The notes: generated by a model not told the origin, from the letters alone. Counted from the stretch's first letter, positions 10,517 through 23,911 are shown. The stretch is DNA of 64,000 nucleotides from Cephalopachus bancanus (GCA_027257055.1 JAPVLO010000179.1:620001-684000); one strand, 5' to 3'. Numbers and translations: made by a program.

Positions 10517-10817
10517 ATTAAGAGGTCTTAACTAGTCATTTTGAATGGTGGATACATGAGTATTGTCATATTATTCTTTATTTTCTATACTTTATTGTTG
10601 AAAAGAAAAGAAATAAAATTTGCTTTGGAATGTAAGCTTAGGATAACTTAAGAATTTTTTTCTGTCCTGCTATGAGTATCTAGCTTGATATATACATTTA
10701 TAATTCTCACTAAGAAAAAAAGAAGGGTAAGGGGCTTCCTAATCAAGGGTTTCAAGTAATCTTCTGATTGCTAAGACAGTTATCTTCAGTGCCACATGAA
10801 CGGTGAAAGGCTCTTTT

Positions 10818-11219
10818 CTTTTTCATTTCTTTTTTGAATTGGAGTCTCACTCTGTTGCCCAGGCTGGAGTGCGGTGGCAGACTCATAGCCACCCCAGCCT
10901 CGATGATCTGGTGATCCTTCCACCTCAGCCTTCCAAGTAGCCAGAGCCACAGGTGCACACTACCACACCCGGCTAAGTTTTCATTTATTGTAGAGACAAG
11001 GTCTTGCCAAGTCGGATCCCAGGAAGCTAACTCTATATTTTCCCTAGGAGCAATGATTTGTCATTTGCTAATTCAGTGTTTGCAATAATCTATAGAACAT
11101 AAATACCACATGTAATGAGAATCAGTTGTAACTTATAAATACAACTGCAGGCTCAGGCAGTCCACTCGCTTCGGCCTCCCAAAGTGCTGGGATTACAGGC
11201 TGAGTCACCGAGTCTGGCC
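10818..11219 (-). repeat. Alu carrying a 129-base foreign insert
   Basis: Alu dimer with the target duplication GAAAGGCTCTTTT (10805-10817, 11220-11232). At 11013 the Alu text stops after GCCAAGTC and resumes at about 11144 with CTGCAGGCTCAGG. The insert is a copy of 10400-10516 and replaces about 20 Alu bases. Confidence 0.88.
11014..11141. repeat. Second copy of the local duplicated segment
   Basis: Nearly identical to 10400-10516. It differs by small indels, the largest being an extra GAGAATCAGTTG-type stretch near the end (after CACATGTAATG). Confidence 0.85.
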
Positions 11220-11232
11220 GAAAGGCTCTTTT

Positions 11233-14200
11233 TCAATCTCTGCTTTAGTCTCATTAGACCTGGACCTCACTTGCTTTAGAATCTGTTTAGATTGGCATAA
11301 AGGCTTTTCAGGATTCTGACCCTGTCTCACCTGACCAAACTTTACCTTCTTGTCATCGTCACTCTAACATTGAGCAGATGAAAGCTGCTTGGAACCAGCT
11401 TTCAGAGGGAAGAGAGAAGCCAGTGAGAATGAGCTCCCTGCCTTGTGTATATCCAAGGCTCAGCATTCCTGCTGCTGGTCAGGGCAGCAGACACAGGACT
11501 CTCAGTCCCTCTGAGCCACTAAGATGGTTGCCTTTTAGGTGCACAGTTCATATGGAAGCCAACATGCATTTCATCTTCACAGGAATGAGAAAGAAGCTGC
11601 TCTGTCCTTTACTCCCCAAATCAGTGATTCTTTCTGGTATGTAGTAATGAGAATAGGAAGAGAATTCCCTTCTTTTTGACTGTTTTGGAAACAGATGCTG
11701 CACTCTAACTCTGGGCCTATTTTCAGTCTCCTGTAGTAACACAGCACACATACATTTTCCATATTTTTTTCCTTGTTATATATATATTTTTTTCCTTAGA
11801 CCATTTTCAATCTTTGAAGAACTGGTAGCACATTTCAAATAGGCTGCCTGTTAAGCTGGGCAATTTGCCAAAATGGTGCAGCACAACAGAATGAATATTT
11901 GTCATTTTCCTAATGCTGAGTCAGCGAGTGTTATTGGGGAAGAGAACATATTTGGTTATCTTCTGGGATCTAGTAACTCATTCGCTCAACTTGTATCTAT
12001 AAAGTGTGCTCGATGTCTCCAGCACCATGGGAAATCAAAAGGGAGAGAGCAGAGAAGTTTCCTGATTCCTTAAGTTGAAATAAATAATTATAGAATAAAC
12101 TTAGTGGTTGCAAAGGTCTGCCATGTAGTTACAATGTCATCAGTAGCCTCAGAATCTTCCTCTTCATCCTAACTCTTCAGTTAACCTGTGTGGCTTCATG
12201 TTCCGCATTGCTAATGATCCATCCAATAAATAATGACCCTCACTACCCCTTGACTTCTAATATGTCAATGACCTTCATTTTGATTGCCTATCAACTATGT
12301 ATTCCAGGATCATATTCTTCATTGTGTTATCACCTGGAAGTGCCCCATCTCTGAGATCTCAGACTTCAAAATTTTACTCAGGTCATTTGCAGAGACTGCT
12401 AAAAAGACTTCAGTTGCCATTGAAGGTTATTCAGAATAAAGCCTATATTTCCCAGCATTCCTATCAGGTGGGTATGGTGATTTGAGAGCTAGCTCAGTGG
12501 GATGACATGTGCAGCTCCTGAGAACTGTCTCTGTAGAAAAGCGGCAATCTATTCTTCCTCCTCCTTCTTACTAGGTGGAATAAGGATGTGATGACTAGGA
12601 CTTGAGCATGGATTTTGGACCATGACTCAGAAGCTATCGTGTAGAGGGTGCTAGAGCTATGGTATAGAAGGAACCTGAGTTCCTTTATGATCATAGCATT
12701 CCATGACTGCTCTGTATTGTCTGCATTTCTATGAGAGAGAAAAAAGCCTTAGTTGTGTTTAAGACACTCTGCTCTTGAGTTTTCTGTTCTCAAGAGAATG
12801 AGAATGGCATAGCCATTCTCAACCCTAACAATTACAGCCACAACCTTCTTTTGAACTCTCTTTTCCCCATTTTGTTTGCATTTCAATCTCCTTGAGACCT
12901 TAGTCCTGTTTCTTCCAGATTCTCTCTTGATATTATTTCTTTCCTTATCTATACTTTCTTCCTAGCCTCTGTAACCCATGCAGTATACAACATTAAGTGA
13001 GTCAGAGTTACATGATGACCTCTTATTCTGCAGGGTACACAGCAATTCTTTCTGTCCTTGTGTCTGTGCAATGGAGGATCCATTTGCTGGTCAGATTTCA
13101 AAGGGAAACTGCTTCTCTTATCATTGCAGCTACAACCCAGAGGACACCAATTTTGCCAAGACCACCGATCCTGCAGAAAGAGCACTGACACCAAACAGAG
13201 GACTGGGGCTTGAGAGATAGGGGCTGCAGCTTTGTAGACAGTGCCTAGTAGAGTTCACTAAGGGGATACATGCTCATTCAAAGAAGCCAGTGGATGAAGA
13301 TGGTTCTTTTAGTAATTGTGTCAGTAGACAACTCTGATAACTCAGACCTGGCAGCCCAGGCAGAGAAGCACTGCAAGGAATTAGATGGGCCTGCATGCTT
13401 CCCCTGGCTACACTCTTAGGAGACAGTCACCACCTGCTTAATAAGAAGGAAGCTGCAATCCACAACCAGAGTTTGTGATTCACTCATTGACTCTAATATG
13501 TATGCTACATTGTAATACTTCTTAAATCATTTTGCCACCCTCATAAGGTTCTGAATTAAAGAATCAGTTTTTTCATATAGAAAAAATGAATGAGAACGGA
13601 AGGCCCTATCTGTGTCAAGAGTCCCATCCCCAAAGTAGACTGAACTAGTTAACATCCCTGAAAAAGTGATGTCTTCGTGGAGTTCCCTTTTGTTTGAGTT
13701 TGCTTCCTCCATGGTAAAATTAGACTCACCTTTTCCATGCACCCATGGTACCTATGCTATAGTGAAGTGGATTTATGCCTTTCCTTTCCACTGGACTCTG
13801 AAGAGTCCCTTGACACAGTTCTCTATATACTATTTCTATAGCCCTAGATCTCAGATCAAGATGTGGTAGATAGTTCATAAACCTTTGTCAATTGACTAAA
13901 TGAATGCAGACTACAGTATGGATCTGTAATTAGACTTTAAACTGAAGATATAGTCACATAACAATAGACTACGCTGAACTAATTGAAGAGGGAGACTGCA
14001 CAAATGCAAGGTGGATGCACAATGCAGTGTATGTTTCCTGGGGTAATTTAGCAGCTGCATGTGATCAAGTCGGAAGGAAGTTGAGATTGTCATTGGATTT
14101 GGGTTCCATGTTGAATTGTATCATATCTGATAGGTTGGCACAAAAGGCCTACATGAGCTATACTCACATCTCATCCTCTTATACTTCATGCATATGAGAA

Positions 14201-14842
14201 GTCGCAAGTGGTACAAAATAGCATCACTCCTTGTCCCAAGATTATCTCAGTGTAGCCCATGAACAGGAGCTGCCTTAGAGGGAGGAGAAAGATTTCTTCT
14301 AGCTGCCTAGTGTAGCATAGCCACATGACCCAGAGCTGTGACTCCCTCAGAGATGGCGCTGGCCCATTCTGGAGAAGAGTGTGGTTTTAAGAGGGTGGGT
14401 GACACAGTCCCCAGGGGACATCTTAGGTGGGGGATAACCATAATACCCAGGTGAATGAGAGTGAAATGAATGAAGTGAAATGGATGGACGTTGGGGTTGG
14501 GATGGACAGAAAGATGATTAGACAAACAGGAGTAGTAATAAGAATTTATAACTAGGAATTGAGGCAGAGACATTGGACATCTCTTTATCATCTGGTTTGG
14601 CTGGCAGGATAGGCACCTAGCATTATCAGAGTCCAACAGTAGCTTAATACACAGTTGGAATTTTATGTACACCCTCTTTCAAGCCCTGCTCACTTGTTAA
14701 CCACTCACTGTAAGCACTTCATGATGGCTTAACCTGTACAGTTAATAGAAGAATGAATATTGGAGGGTAGTGACGAAGACAGGAATGAAATATGTATATA
14801 TTATAATTCCTGGAAGATTTGGGGAAATGGGCTTTTTCACAC
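11233..14842. other. Mostly unique intergenic or intronic sequence
   Basis: I see no coding frame above chance length and no full repeat. A short AT tract lies at about 11778-11796. Confidence 0.35.
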
Positions 14843-14857
14843 GGATCACCTATTTTT

Positions 14858-15136
14858 TTTTTTTGGAGTCTCACTCTGTCGCCCAGACTGAAGTGCAGTG
14901 GCTGCTCCCGGTCACCGCAGCCTCGACCTGCTGGGCTCTGGCGATCCTTCCGCCTCAGCCTTCCAAGTAGCTGGTACTACAGGCACACACTACCATGCCC
15001 AGCTAATTTTTGATTTATTGTAGAGATGAGGTCTCACCAAGTTGCCCAGGTGGGTCTCGAACCCGTGGGCTCAGGCAATCCACTCACCTTAGCCTCCCAA
15101 AGCACGGGATTACAGGCTGAGCCACCGAGCCTGGCT
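14858..15136 (-). repeat. Alu, young type
   Basis: Complete dimer; perfect target duplication GGATCACCTATTTTT (14843-14857, 15137-15151). Confidence 0.95.
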
Positions 15137-15151
15137 GGATCACCTATTTTT

Positions 15152-16248
15152 AACAAAGTTAAAAGCATATTACTTGGCAAGTGTCAGCATGTTAATGCTC
15201 TTGGCCCTGGACCACTGCAGACACTGGCCATGCTTTTGCCTGCCACCACCCACATTGTCTGACTTAAACCAGCTTTGCAACCGTGTGAATGCCAGCATTT
15301 TCAAATTGCATCACAAAAAATTCCAATAAGAGTCAATGCTGTAACAAATAATACCTGGACAGTTTTTCTGTGTGTGACCGGCCTGGTGACAAAGCTGTCA
15401 GCTCCATGAGGGCAGGAAACTGTTCTCTTCTGGTTCCTGCAATATCCCCAGCCCCTAGCAGAGCATCAAGCATGTGGTAGAGCTCAAATATTTGTCGAGT
15501 GAGTGAATGAAGGGACCACTATGGGGGACTGGAATAGAATTTGTCTTTCTAGGACTAAGGGAGGTGTCTGTTTATAAGGTCCCCGGGTATGAGACCCTGA
15601 CTTACCACCTGTGGGTCTTAATCATTCTTACTTGAAGATGACAACAGGGTTTGAATGTCTTATCCCCTCTGTGAGGTCATTGCTAAGCCACCAGTAGAGT
15701 GGCCACACCTTTCTCTGAGCCCCCTGGCCCTTGGGCCTGTCCGTCTCTGTCTTTTTGAACATGTTTTTTGAATTTAGTTGCTTGTATATGTGTCTCCTTC
15801 TCTTAAGAGTAGGAACCAGGTTTTATTTGACTCTGTGCCCAGAGTGTAGGAGAGGAGACAGTAGGGGTGAGTACTCTTGATGTGTTTGTTGAGTGAATGG
15901 GCAAATGGACACAACTGCCCTTCACAGGTGGCCCCCAGGTGGGGCATGGGTAGGTAACGGTAGTAGTAATGATGTGTTTCTGGAGACATTCAGAAATGAT
16001 ACTGGGGAGTTTCTGCATGGAGTCATGGTCAGAGAGGCTAAGCCATCTAGCAGGAATATGTGTGCTGGCTGCTAGCCTCAAGAATGGGCTTTTAGGTTTC
16101 TGAGGATCCAGGTTCTGAACTGCTGGTTCCACTCTTAACAGCCTGTAAATGACCTCACCTCTTTGAGCCTAGGATTATTGTATTAAATGAGATAATACCT
16201 GGCGCATGGTCAAGTGCTAAGTAAATGATTGTTATCATGTCTATTATT
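15152..16248. other. L2 and MIR remnants in unique sequence
   Basis: L2-type ending at about 15395-15510 (AGCTCCATGAGGGCAGGAAA...GAGTGAATGAA) and another near 15800-15910. A plus-strand MIR lies at about 16100-16235 (CCTCACCTCTTTGAGCCTAG). Confidence 0.5.
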
Positions 16249-16262
16249 AATTAAAATACTTG

Positions 16263-16563
16263 GGCCGGGCTCAGTGGTTCGGCCTGTAATCCCAGCATTT
16301 TGGGAGGCCAAAGCGAGTGGATTGCCTGAGCCCATGGGTTTGAAACCAGCCCAGGCAACTTGGCGAGACCTCGTCTCTATAATAAATAAAAAATTAGCTG
16401 GGCATGGTAGTGCACACCTGTAGTTGCGGCTACTTGGAAGGCTGAGGTGGAAGGATCGCCAGAGCCCAGCAGGTTGACACTGTGACACTGGGACGGCCGT
16501 GAGTGTGCCACTGCACTCCAGCCTGAGCGACAGAGTGAGACTCCAACTCAAAAAAAAAAAAAA
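16263..16563 (+). repeat. Alu, young type
   Basis: Complete dimer. AATTAAAATACTTGG before it recurs as AATTAAAATATTTGG after the tail. Confidence 0.93.
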
Positions 16564-16615
16564 TTAAAATATTTGGACAGATTTGTGTCAACCTAAAATA
16601 ATCAAAAGGATCCAA

Positions 16616-17450
16616 ATCTAGTTTTAAGAGAGTTTATTCAAGCACAAAGTTTAAGAATGGCTGCTTGGGAGGCACAGATTCCAAAGAATGGAAGTCAGTG
16701 TTCTGCAGTGCAGAAGTTTGGAATCTTTTATATAGACAAAGTTTAGGGAAGCTTAACAGAATTTCAGCATCTTTCTATATAAGGCTAAATGCATAGTAAC
16801 AGCAATCTGATTGGCTGAGGTGGCCCTTTTCTTTTGGGAAAAGTATATTTAACATTCCACACCGAAGATGTAACAGTCATGGGGTCTTTTGCTCTATCTG
16901 GTCTGAGTTAGGTGCAGGACAGTAGAGGGAGTTAATTTTTTTTTTTTTTTTGAATTGGAGTCTCACTCCGTCACCCAGACTGGAGTGCAGTGGCACGCTC
17001 CCGGCCACCGCAGCTTCGACCTGTGCTCCAGCGATCCTTCCGCCTCAGCCTTCCAAGTAGCAGGAACTACAGGCGCGTACCACCACGCCCTGCTAATTTT
17101 TGATTTGTTGTAGAGATGAGGTCTCACCAAGTGGCCCGGGCGGGTCCCGAACCCGTGGGCTCAGGCAATCCACTCACCTCGGCCTCCCAAAGCGCTGGGA
17201 TTACAGGCTGAGCCACCGAGTCCAGCCAGAGGGAGTTAATTTATAGCAAAAAATTGATTGGAAGGTGGAGAGGTCTGGTCTCTGGTCTTTCCTAGTCATT
17301 TACAGAAGAAAACAATGAGAGAGTTAATCTATAATCTAAGACGTAGAAATTACAAACATGTTGCATAATTCAGTCTATAGGGCTTAGCTTCCCCCTTGGC
17401 ATAATAAATTTAGAGGGTCCTGTAGTTTTATTTTCTTTTACATTAGACCC
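16616..17450. repeat. Old LTR-like repeat, split by an Alu
   Basis: The text on both sides of the Alu (GAGTTTATTCAAGCACAAAG, GCATCTTTCTATATAAGGC, ACATGTTGCATAATTCAGTC, GGCATAATAAATTTAGAGGG) reads as one continuous old interspersed repeat of LTR type. Family not named. Confidence 0.45.
16938..17227 (-). repeat. Alu, young type
   Basis: Complete dimer inside the LTR-like repeat; AGAGGGAGTTAATT on both sides (from 16924 and from 17228). Confidence 0.95.
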
Positions 17451-17911
17451 AGTAACACTGGAGACTAGGTGGCAGTGGCTTACTGGAGGTAGTGGGGGAG
17501 AGGCGAGATTTCTTGTACCTTCCTCTTCCTGTCACCCTCTTCCTCTGACTCAGCCTGCTTTGTGTTTCCTAGAAGCCCCTCAAGAAGAATTTGATGGGGC
17601 TGGGGCCTCAGAGAGCCTCTGAGGGAGAGCAGTTAGTGGTTTGGGGAGCACCCCAATGACCAGAAGACCTGAGCACCGGAAAGTTGTAGACAGAGTTGAG
17701 AAAGTGACTAATGGGGAAAAGGTACTTCATTCAGATCTTCAGGTCCTAATTATAATAAAGGAATGATATGTGTAAAAGCACTTTGTAAATCATCAATTAG
17801 TATACAAACTGTAGCTATTAGCATTACAATATGCTTATTATGTGTGTGTTTATGATAGGCATTAGTCTTTCAGTTTACATAACTCAAGCTATATTCTTTA
17901 AATTTTATTTT

Positions 17912-18196
17912 ATTTTATTTTTTTGAGTTGTAGTCTCACTCTGTCGCCCAGACTGGAGTGCAGTGGCCGCTCCCGGCCACCGCAGCCTCGACCTGCTGGG
18001 CTCCGGTGATTCTTCCACCTCAGCCTTCCAAGTAGCTGGAATTACAGGCGCGCGCTACCATGCCCGGCTGATTTTTTGATTTATTGTAGAGATGAGGTCT
18101 CGCTGCCCAGGTGGGTCTCGAACCCGCAGGCTCAGGCAATCCACTCACCTCGGCCTCCCAAAGGCGCGGGATTACAGGCTGAGCCACCGAGCCCAG
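17912..18196 (-). repeat. Alu (subtype B)
   Basis: Complete dimer with CTTTAAATTTTATTTT duplicated (17896-17911, from 18197). Carries GGTCTCGCTGCCCAGG, lacking the CCAAGTTG found in subtype A. Confidence 0.95.
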
Positions 18197-18212
18197 CTTT
18201 AAATTTTATTTT

Positions 18213-18700
18213 TTAAATTGATAAATAAAACATTTATGTTATACATCATGATGTTTTGATATATGCATGCATTTTGGAGTGACTAAATCATACTAATTAG
18301 CATATTCATTACATCATATACTTACCTTTGTTTTTGTAGTGAGAACACCTAAAATCTACTCTCTTAGTAGTCTTCAATTTTATAATACATTGTCATTAGC
18401 CATAATTGCCATGTTGTACGATAGATCTCCTGAACTTATTCCTCTTGTCTAACTGAAATTATCCTTGACCCACATCTCCCCAGTCTCCCCCTACTGCTCA
18501 TCCATAGCACCTGGTAACCATCATTCTACTCTTTGTTTCCATGAGTTCAGCTTTTTAAAGATTCCGTATGTAAGTGAGGTCATGTGATATTTGTCTTCCT
18601 GTGCCTGGCTTATTTCACTTAACATAATGTCCACCAGGGTCATCCATGTTGTCTCAAATGGCAAGATTTCCTTCCTTTTTACATATTTCTTACATTTCAA
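18213..18700 (-). mobile_element. Old L1 3' fragment, antisense
   Basis: AGCACCTGGTAACCATCATT, TTATTTCACTTAACATAATG and CCAGGGTCATCCATGTTGTC are the reverse of an L1M 3' region. Confidence 0.75.
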
Positions 18701-19938
18701 TGCGTCTCCCTCCAAAAATTGGAAATGAGTGAATTGGAGCCCACAAGCAATTATTGAAGGGCTATTGAATTTGTGCAGAGCACTGTGAGGTTATAAGGAA
18801 GACATCCCCTAGCCCCAAACGCCCATGGGGCTCACAGCCCACCATGCCTGTGAAGCCATAACTCATTGACTCATAGTTCCAACAAGGCCAGTAAGTCGCC
18901 TTAGCTTTCCTTTCACTGCATGTGGCAGAGCAGAATCAGACTGATGGAAGCTGGAAACAGAAACCAGCCTTCCCTGGGGAGCACACAGAAACCTTCTGGG
19001 TTGCACCACCTGCCCAGACACACACAAGGTGTGCTTCTGCCCCAGGGAAAGGAGGTCCTGTCATTTGAAACGCAGAGACAGAGGTAGGGGTTCTGCCTTC
19101 TGACGTACGTGCGCCATCCACCGCATTTATCTCCCACCTGGAGCAGTGATTTAAAACCCATGTTATGCTTTGTTGAAATACCAGTGTAATGTGCTAACCG
19201 GTTGTGGCTACTGATGCTCCTGATGGTGACGGCTGCATGGTGTTGCTAGGCAACAAGATGGCCTCCTGTGCCTCACTGGGCTGATCCGTGCGTCACTCCC
19301 CTGCCAGCAGCACCTCTGGAGCTGAGGCTGCACTCAGGTGCCACAGCAGCCCTCGCCTTGACCGACACGGATGTGCTTTGCTGCATGTCTGATCTCACAG
19401 GTGGCAAGTTAATAATCGAATTAAGTCTTGAAACTACCAGTTTCGAGACTGCTTTATGGGGCATCTGTGCCTTGAGTACTATGTTCCAAATTTCATTTTA
19501 AAAAGATTGGCTTAGTTCTGGCTCCACCCCTATGTGGGTTAGGGTAAATTTAGACAAGATTTTTAGTGGCTCTGAGAGTTCAATTCAATGTGGACTTGAC
19601 TTTTAGGAACCTATGGCTCTCAGGGAAAAGATGCTCCTGCCTTGTTATTTTGAGCTTTTACTTTAACCAGTATAGGAATGATTTTGTTCAAGTCATAGGT
19701 GGAGCAAACAAGGCAAGAAATGACTGGTGAGGTCCCTTCTGTGGCCAGGAAAATGATGGCTTTTCATATGCAGAAATCTTTTCTGCGTTCTTGGGGGCAT
19801 CAAAATTGCCAGCACAGGCAATTTGTCCTAAACCCTGCAGCCCTTACGTCTACAGGGGAATTTCTGCCTTAGCACAGTTGTGACTTCTCCCAAATTCCTG
19901 TATTGGAGCAGCTTATGGACTTCATTCAATTGAATGGG
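18701..19938. other. Unique sequence
   Basis: Nothing recognisable as a gene or full repeat. The 19.2-19.4 kb part is somewhat GC-richer but has no CpG cluster. Confidence 0.3.
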
Positions 19939-19954
19939 GACTAGGAAACTTTTT

Positions 19955-20251
19955 TGTTTTTGTTTTTTTGAGTTGGAGTCTCACTCTGTCACCCAGACTG
20001 GAGTGCAGTGGCACACTCCTGGCCATTGCAGCCTCGACCTGCTGGGCTCTGGAGATCCTTCCGCCTCAGCCTTCCAAGTAGCTGGAACCACAGGCGTGCG
20101 CTACCACGCCCGGCTAATTTTTTTGATTTTATTGTAGAGATGAGGTCTCACCAAGTTGCCCAGGTGGGTCTCGAACCCGCGTACTCAGGCAATCCACTCA
20201 CCTCTGCCTTCCAAAGTGCTGGGATTACAGGCTGAGCCACCAAGCCCAGCT
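19955..20251 (-). repeat. Alu, young type
   Basis: Complete dimer; GACTAGGAAACTTTT duplicated on both sides (from 19939 and from 20252). Confidence 0.95.
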
Positions 20252-21139
20252 GACTAGGAAACTTTTAAATGGTCATGTCACTTTACATAGCAGCCAGTTC
20301 ATATCCAAATACAGGAGTGAGAAGATGATGGAGGTGAAAAGAGGTGGGCTAACCACTTGTCTCTCCCTCTCCAACCCACTCCAGCCAACCCTGGTGCTGC
20401 TTTCTTCATCGATCTCAAGGTTTCAGCCATTATACATGACGGGACTCTGGGGGGAGTAACTGGGGTCCTATCTGAGGGTGCTGAGTGTCTAGTCCTACAG
20501 TATATGCTTTTTTTTTCACATGTTGAGTCAAAGTACTACACTTCAAGGTGAGAGTGCCTTAGGCAAATTCCCTGCCTTCTCCATTCTAATGTGTCACCAA
20601 TGCCTGAGTTCATCTTTCTGCATCAGAAGTTATATGATTTTATAGGCCATCATCTCTTTAAAAATGGTACCACATTGATAAAGATAGTTAGTAGATATTG
20701 ATTTTCTAGAACACTGAGAAAATAAATCTGGTCAAATAGGTCATTTGAGGCTGTTTTATAACCTTGAAAAGAGGTGAACTGAAGTCAGTGAAATTCAAGA
20801 TGTGATTTAGTCTGTGAAGTTCCAAGGCAGAAGCAGGTGAGCTAAGATGGCCCCAGGTCCACCATGAAAGGCTAAATGAGTCTCTTAGTAGGGCCAATTC
20901 AGCAATATTGGGCCTGGCTACATTTGCTCAGCCAAGGGGTTGGTTAATGGAGTGGATTTAGGGACAGCTGCAGGTGTCTTTTCAGTGTAGCTTTGGTATG
21001 AATGCCTGCTTTGCCAGTTATTACTGTGTAATCTTGAGACCGCCAACAACCTTTCAGATTCCTAGTTCCTGTAGTTATAAAATTAAGACAGTCACCTTGA
21101 TTGGTAAGATAATTAGAATTCAGTGAGAAGGTAGTAAGC

Positions 21140-21350
21140 TGGGCTTGTTGAGCAGCTCTCATGTGACTTGTCCTGCACTGACTCATGGCCTCACTCACTC
21201 TTTGTAACCACCCTGGGAGGTAGGCACTGCTGTTCCCCCACTTGACAGAAGAGAAAACAGAACTCCAGAAAGGCAAGTAACATGCCCAAGATCATACAGT
21301 GTGGTAGGCAAGACTTGCCCTCATATCTGTCTGACCAAACCTCGAGCTCT
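21140..21350 (-). repeat. MIR
   Basis: Reverse MIR order: CCTGGGAGGTAGGCACTG, TTGACAGAAGAGAAAACAGA, GTAACATGCCCAAGATCATA. Confidence 0.8.
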
Positions 21351-21364
21351 TAGATTTGCTTACC

Positions 21365-21540
21365 ATCATGGCTCCCAAATATTGCTGCAAAGTAGAATGA
21401 TCTGGGGAGCTTTAACAAACTCTGATGCCTAGGTCTCACCCCAGACCAGTTACATCAGAAGGTCTTGGGTAAGGCCAGGCACTGGGGTTTTTTTTAAAGC
21501 TCCCCAGAATGCAGCACAGTTTGGGAACTTCTAGCTTAAT
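21365..21540. mobile_element. MER5A-type hAT DNA transposon, plus adjacent partial copy
   Basis: Palindromic ends: ATCTGGGGAGCTTTAA near the start and TTAAAGCTCCCCAGAAT near the end. A second half-copy (TTGGTCTGGGGTGAGACC) follows at about 21555-21635. Confidence 0.8.
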
Positions 21541-22999
21541 GGCCACACCCAAGAGAATATGATTTATTTGGTCTGGGGTGAGACCTTAGGTCACTTTGGG
21601 TGATTCTAAGATGCAGCCAGGTAGAGACTGCTGTGCTATGTTATGGGAAAAGCACCCAGCACTAGTAAGCACTCAGAAAACGGATGCCATTATTGGAATT
21701 ATGTATAAAATGAGAGCTTGGTGGGGATGTTCTGAAGATCTCTTCCAACTTGCATTCATAATTTTCTAGAAAAATTACTGTTTACCTTTGTCTCATTTGC
21801 TGACTCAAGGGGGGAATGTGACCTGTACATCTCCAACAGGTGTGCTGAGAAAGAAGGAACAAGGGCAGGGGCAGCATCCTTGGAATATTTAGCTTTGTCC
21901 CTTGTGCTTCAAACATTGAGGCAGTTCACTAGTGAGCTCAGTTCTTTCATCTACCCTTTTAGCTAAAGGAATTGGAAGTTTCTTTTATTATGAAGTCACA
22001 TAATTGAATAAAGGAGAAAACAGCTGTGTGTATAGCTTTAAATTCTCTTGCTGCTTTGTTAACATGTAGTGGCATTTTTATATGCTGTGAAAATTCTACT
22101 GTTTTGATTTCTTTCCTTGATATTATTTACATACGCATTTCCATTTTTTAGACAGTTATTGCAGTCAGAACTGGGTAAGTTATGCTACATTAGTAAACAA
22201 TTCCCACGTCTCAGTGGCTTAACACAATAGCTCATTTGTCACTCATGCTACATATAAAGTGGGTCTGTGTATCCTAACCACTCACGGACCTGTGGATATG
22301 CTGTACCCACAATTGCTGAGGCATAGAAAAGAACATGGTAAGCACTGGCTCTTGAAAATTTCAGCAGGAAGTGACACATGTGGCTGTTGTCTGCATTTTA
22401 TTGGCCAAAGACCTAACTGACTTCAAAGGGGCATGAGGAAATGTGATTTTACTATGTACTTAGAGAAAATAAATGGAATACTCATGAACAGTGTTAATCA
22501 CTAGCATAACAAAACTCATATAGATCTCATTTTTATTAGCACTACCCAAGAATGGCACCTGTCTAGAGTGTCTAATTCACAAGTAAACAGTTACAAGCCC
22601 TCAATAAGACAATGCAGATGTGGCTGCCAATGTCACTAGGACACACTGGAGGAAATTAACATGAATTGATGGGGGGTGATCTTTTATGGGAACAAGATAA
22701 AAGTGGCTGTTTCTACAAAATGCCATAGAAGATGGTCTATTAGGGTATCCACTGCACATCATCAGTCACTGTGAAGGGATTGCTTTGTTAGGATGGATGG
22801 CAGGGTCCCGGGTGTCAGGAGGGATGAGCTCTTTTTCTCCACTTGAGTTTTCTTTGCCATAAAGCTTAGCATGATGTTATATTTGATAAAAACACTGATC
22901 CAGTAGTCAAAAGGAGTTGATAATAATTTTGTATTTGGAAAATCCCAAAGGAGAATTCATTTCATGTGTAACCTACATAGTACTTTTTGAAATTTTCCT

Positions 23000-23180
23000 T
23001 CTCTGTCCTTGCCATTTCTACCTGAGAAATCTTAGTATTCTTCAAGACTTACCAAATAGCCCAGTGTGAGGTCTTCCAAGACCATCTCCCCAGGTGAACT
23101 GATCTTTTTATGAGTTCCTTCTCCACTTATATACTATTATAGCACTTATATTGTGTTATAATTTGCCTTTTATGTAATTA
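23000..23180 (+). repeat. L2 fragment
   Basis: GTCTTCCAAGACCATCTCC then ATTATAGCACTTATATTG and TTGCCTTTTATGTAATTA, the L2 3' region order. Confidence 0.6.
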
Positions 23181-23189
23181 TTTTATTTA

Positions 23190-23400
23190 ACAAAACTGAG
23201 ATAATACCAGGCACCATTCTTGGTGCTTAACCAGTATTATCTTGTTTAATCCTCATAACCTGCCTATTAGAGATTACTGTTATTATTTCTGTTTTGCATA
23301 TGAGATAACTCAGGCTCAGCGGGAGAAGGTACTTTCCTCAAGGTTGTTCATTGAAAAAGCATCAGGCAGGATTAGAACCAGATAGTTGGACTCCTTTGAC
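23190..23400 (-). repeat. MIR
   Basis: CCAGGCACCATTCTTGGTGC, TTTAATCCTCATAACC, GAGATAACTCAGGCTCAG: reverse MIR. Confidence 0.8.
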
Positions 23401-23621
23401 AAGGTTGGGAACTTCTGGGGAGCAAGTAGATTTGTTTAGCTTCATTTTCTCAGGGGTCTAGCTCAGTGCCTGGTCATTAGGTATGGTCAGCAGATGAATG
23501 AGCACAATAGTGAAACCTGTTGACAGACCATAACTTGATTAGCCTGTATTCAAATTTCAGTGTAAGATCTGTGCTGCTACAAATATATTTTACAAATTGC
23601 TTTGAAAATTTTTCTTTTCAG

Positions 23622-23909
23622 GCTGGGCTTGGTGGCTCAGCCCGTAATCCCAGCACTTTGGGAGGCCAAGACAAGTGGATTGCCTGAGCCCGTGGGTTCG
23701 AGACCCTCCTGGGCAACTTGGTGAGACCTCATCTCTACAATAAATCAAAATTAGCCGGACATGGTAGCACGCACCTTTAGTTCTGGCTACTTGGAAGGCT
23801 GAGGTGAAAGGATCGCCGGAATCCAGCAGGTCGAGACTGCGGTGGCCAGGAGTGTGCCACTGCACTCCAGTCTGGGCAACAGAGTGAGACTCCAACTCAA
23901 AAAAAAAAA
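23622..23909 (+). repeat. Alu, young type
   Basis: Complete dimer from GGCTGGGCTTGGTGGCTCAG to the tail after GAGACTCCAACTC. It abuts an older, inverted Alu. Confidence 0.93.
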
Positions 23910-23911
23910 TG

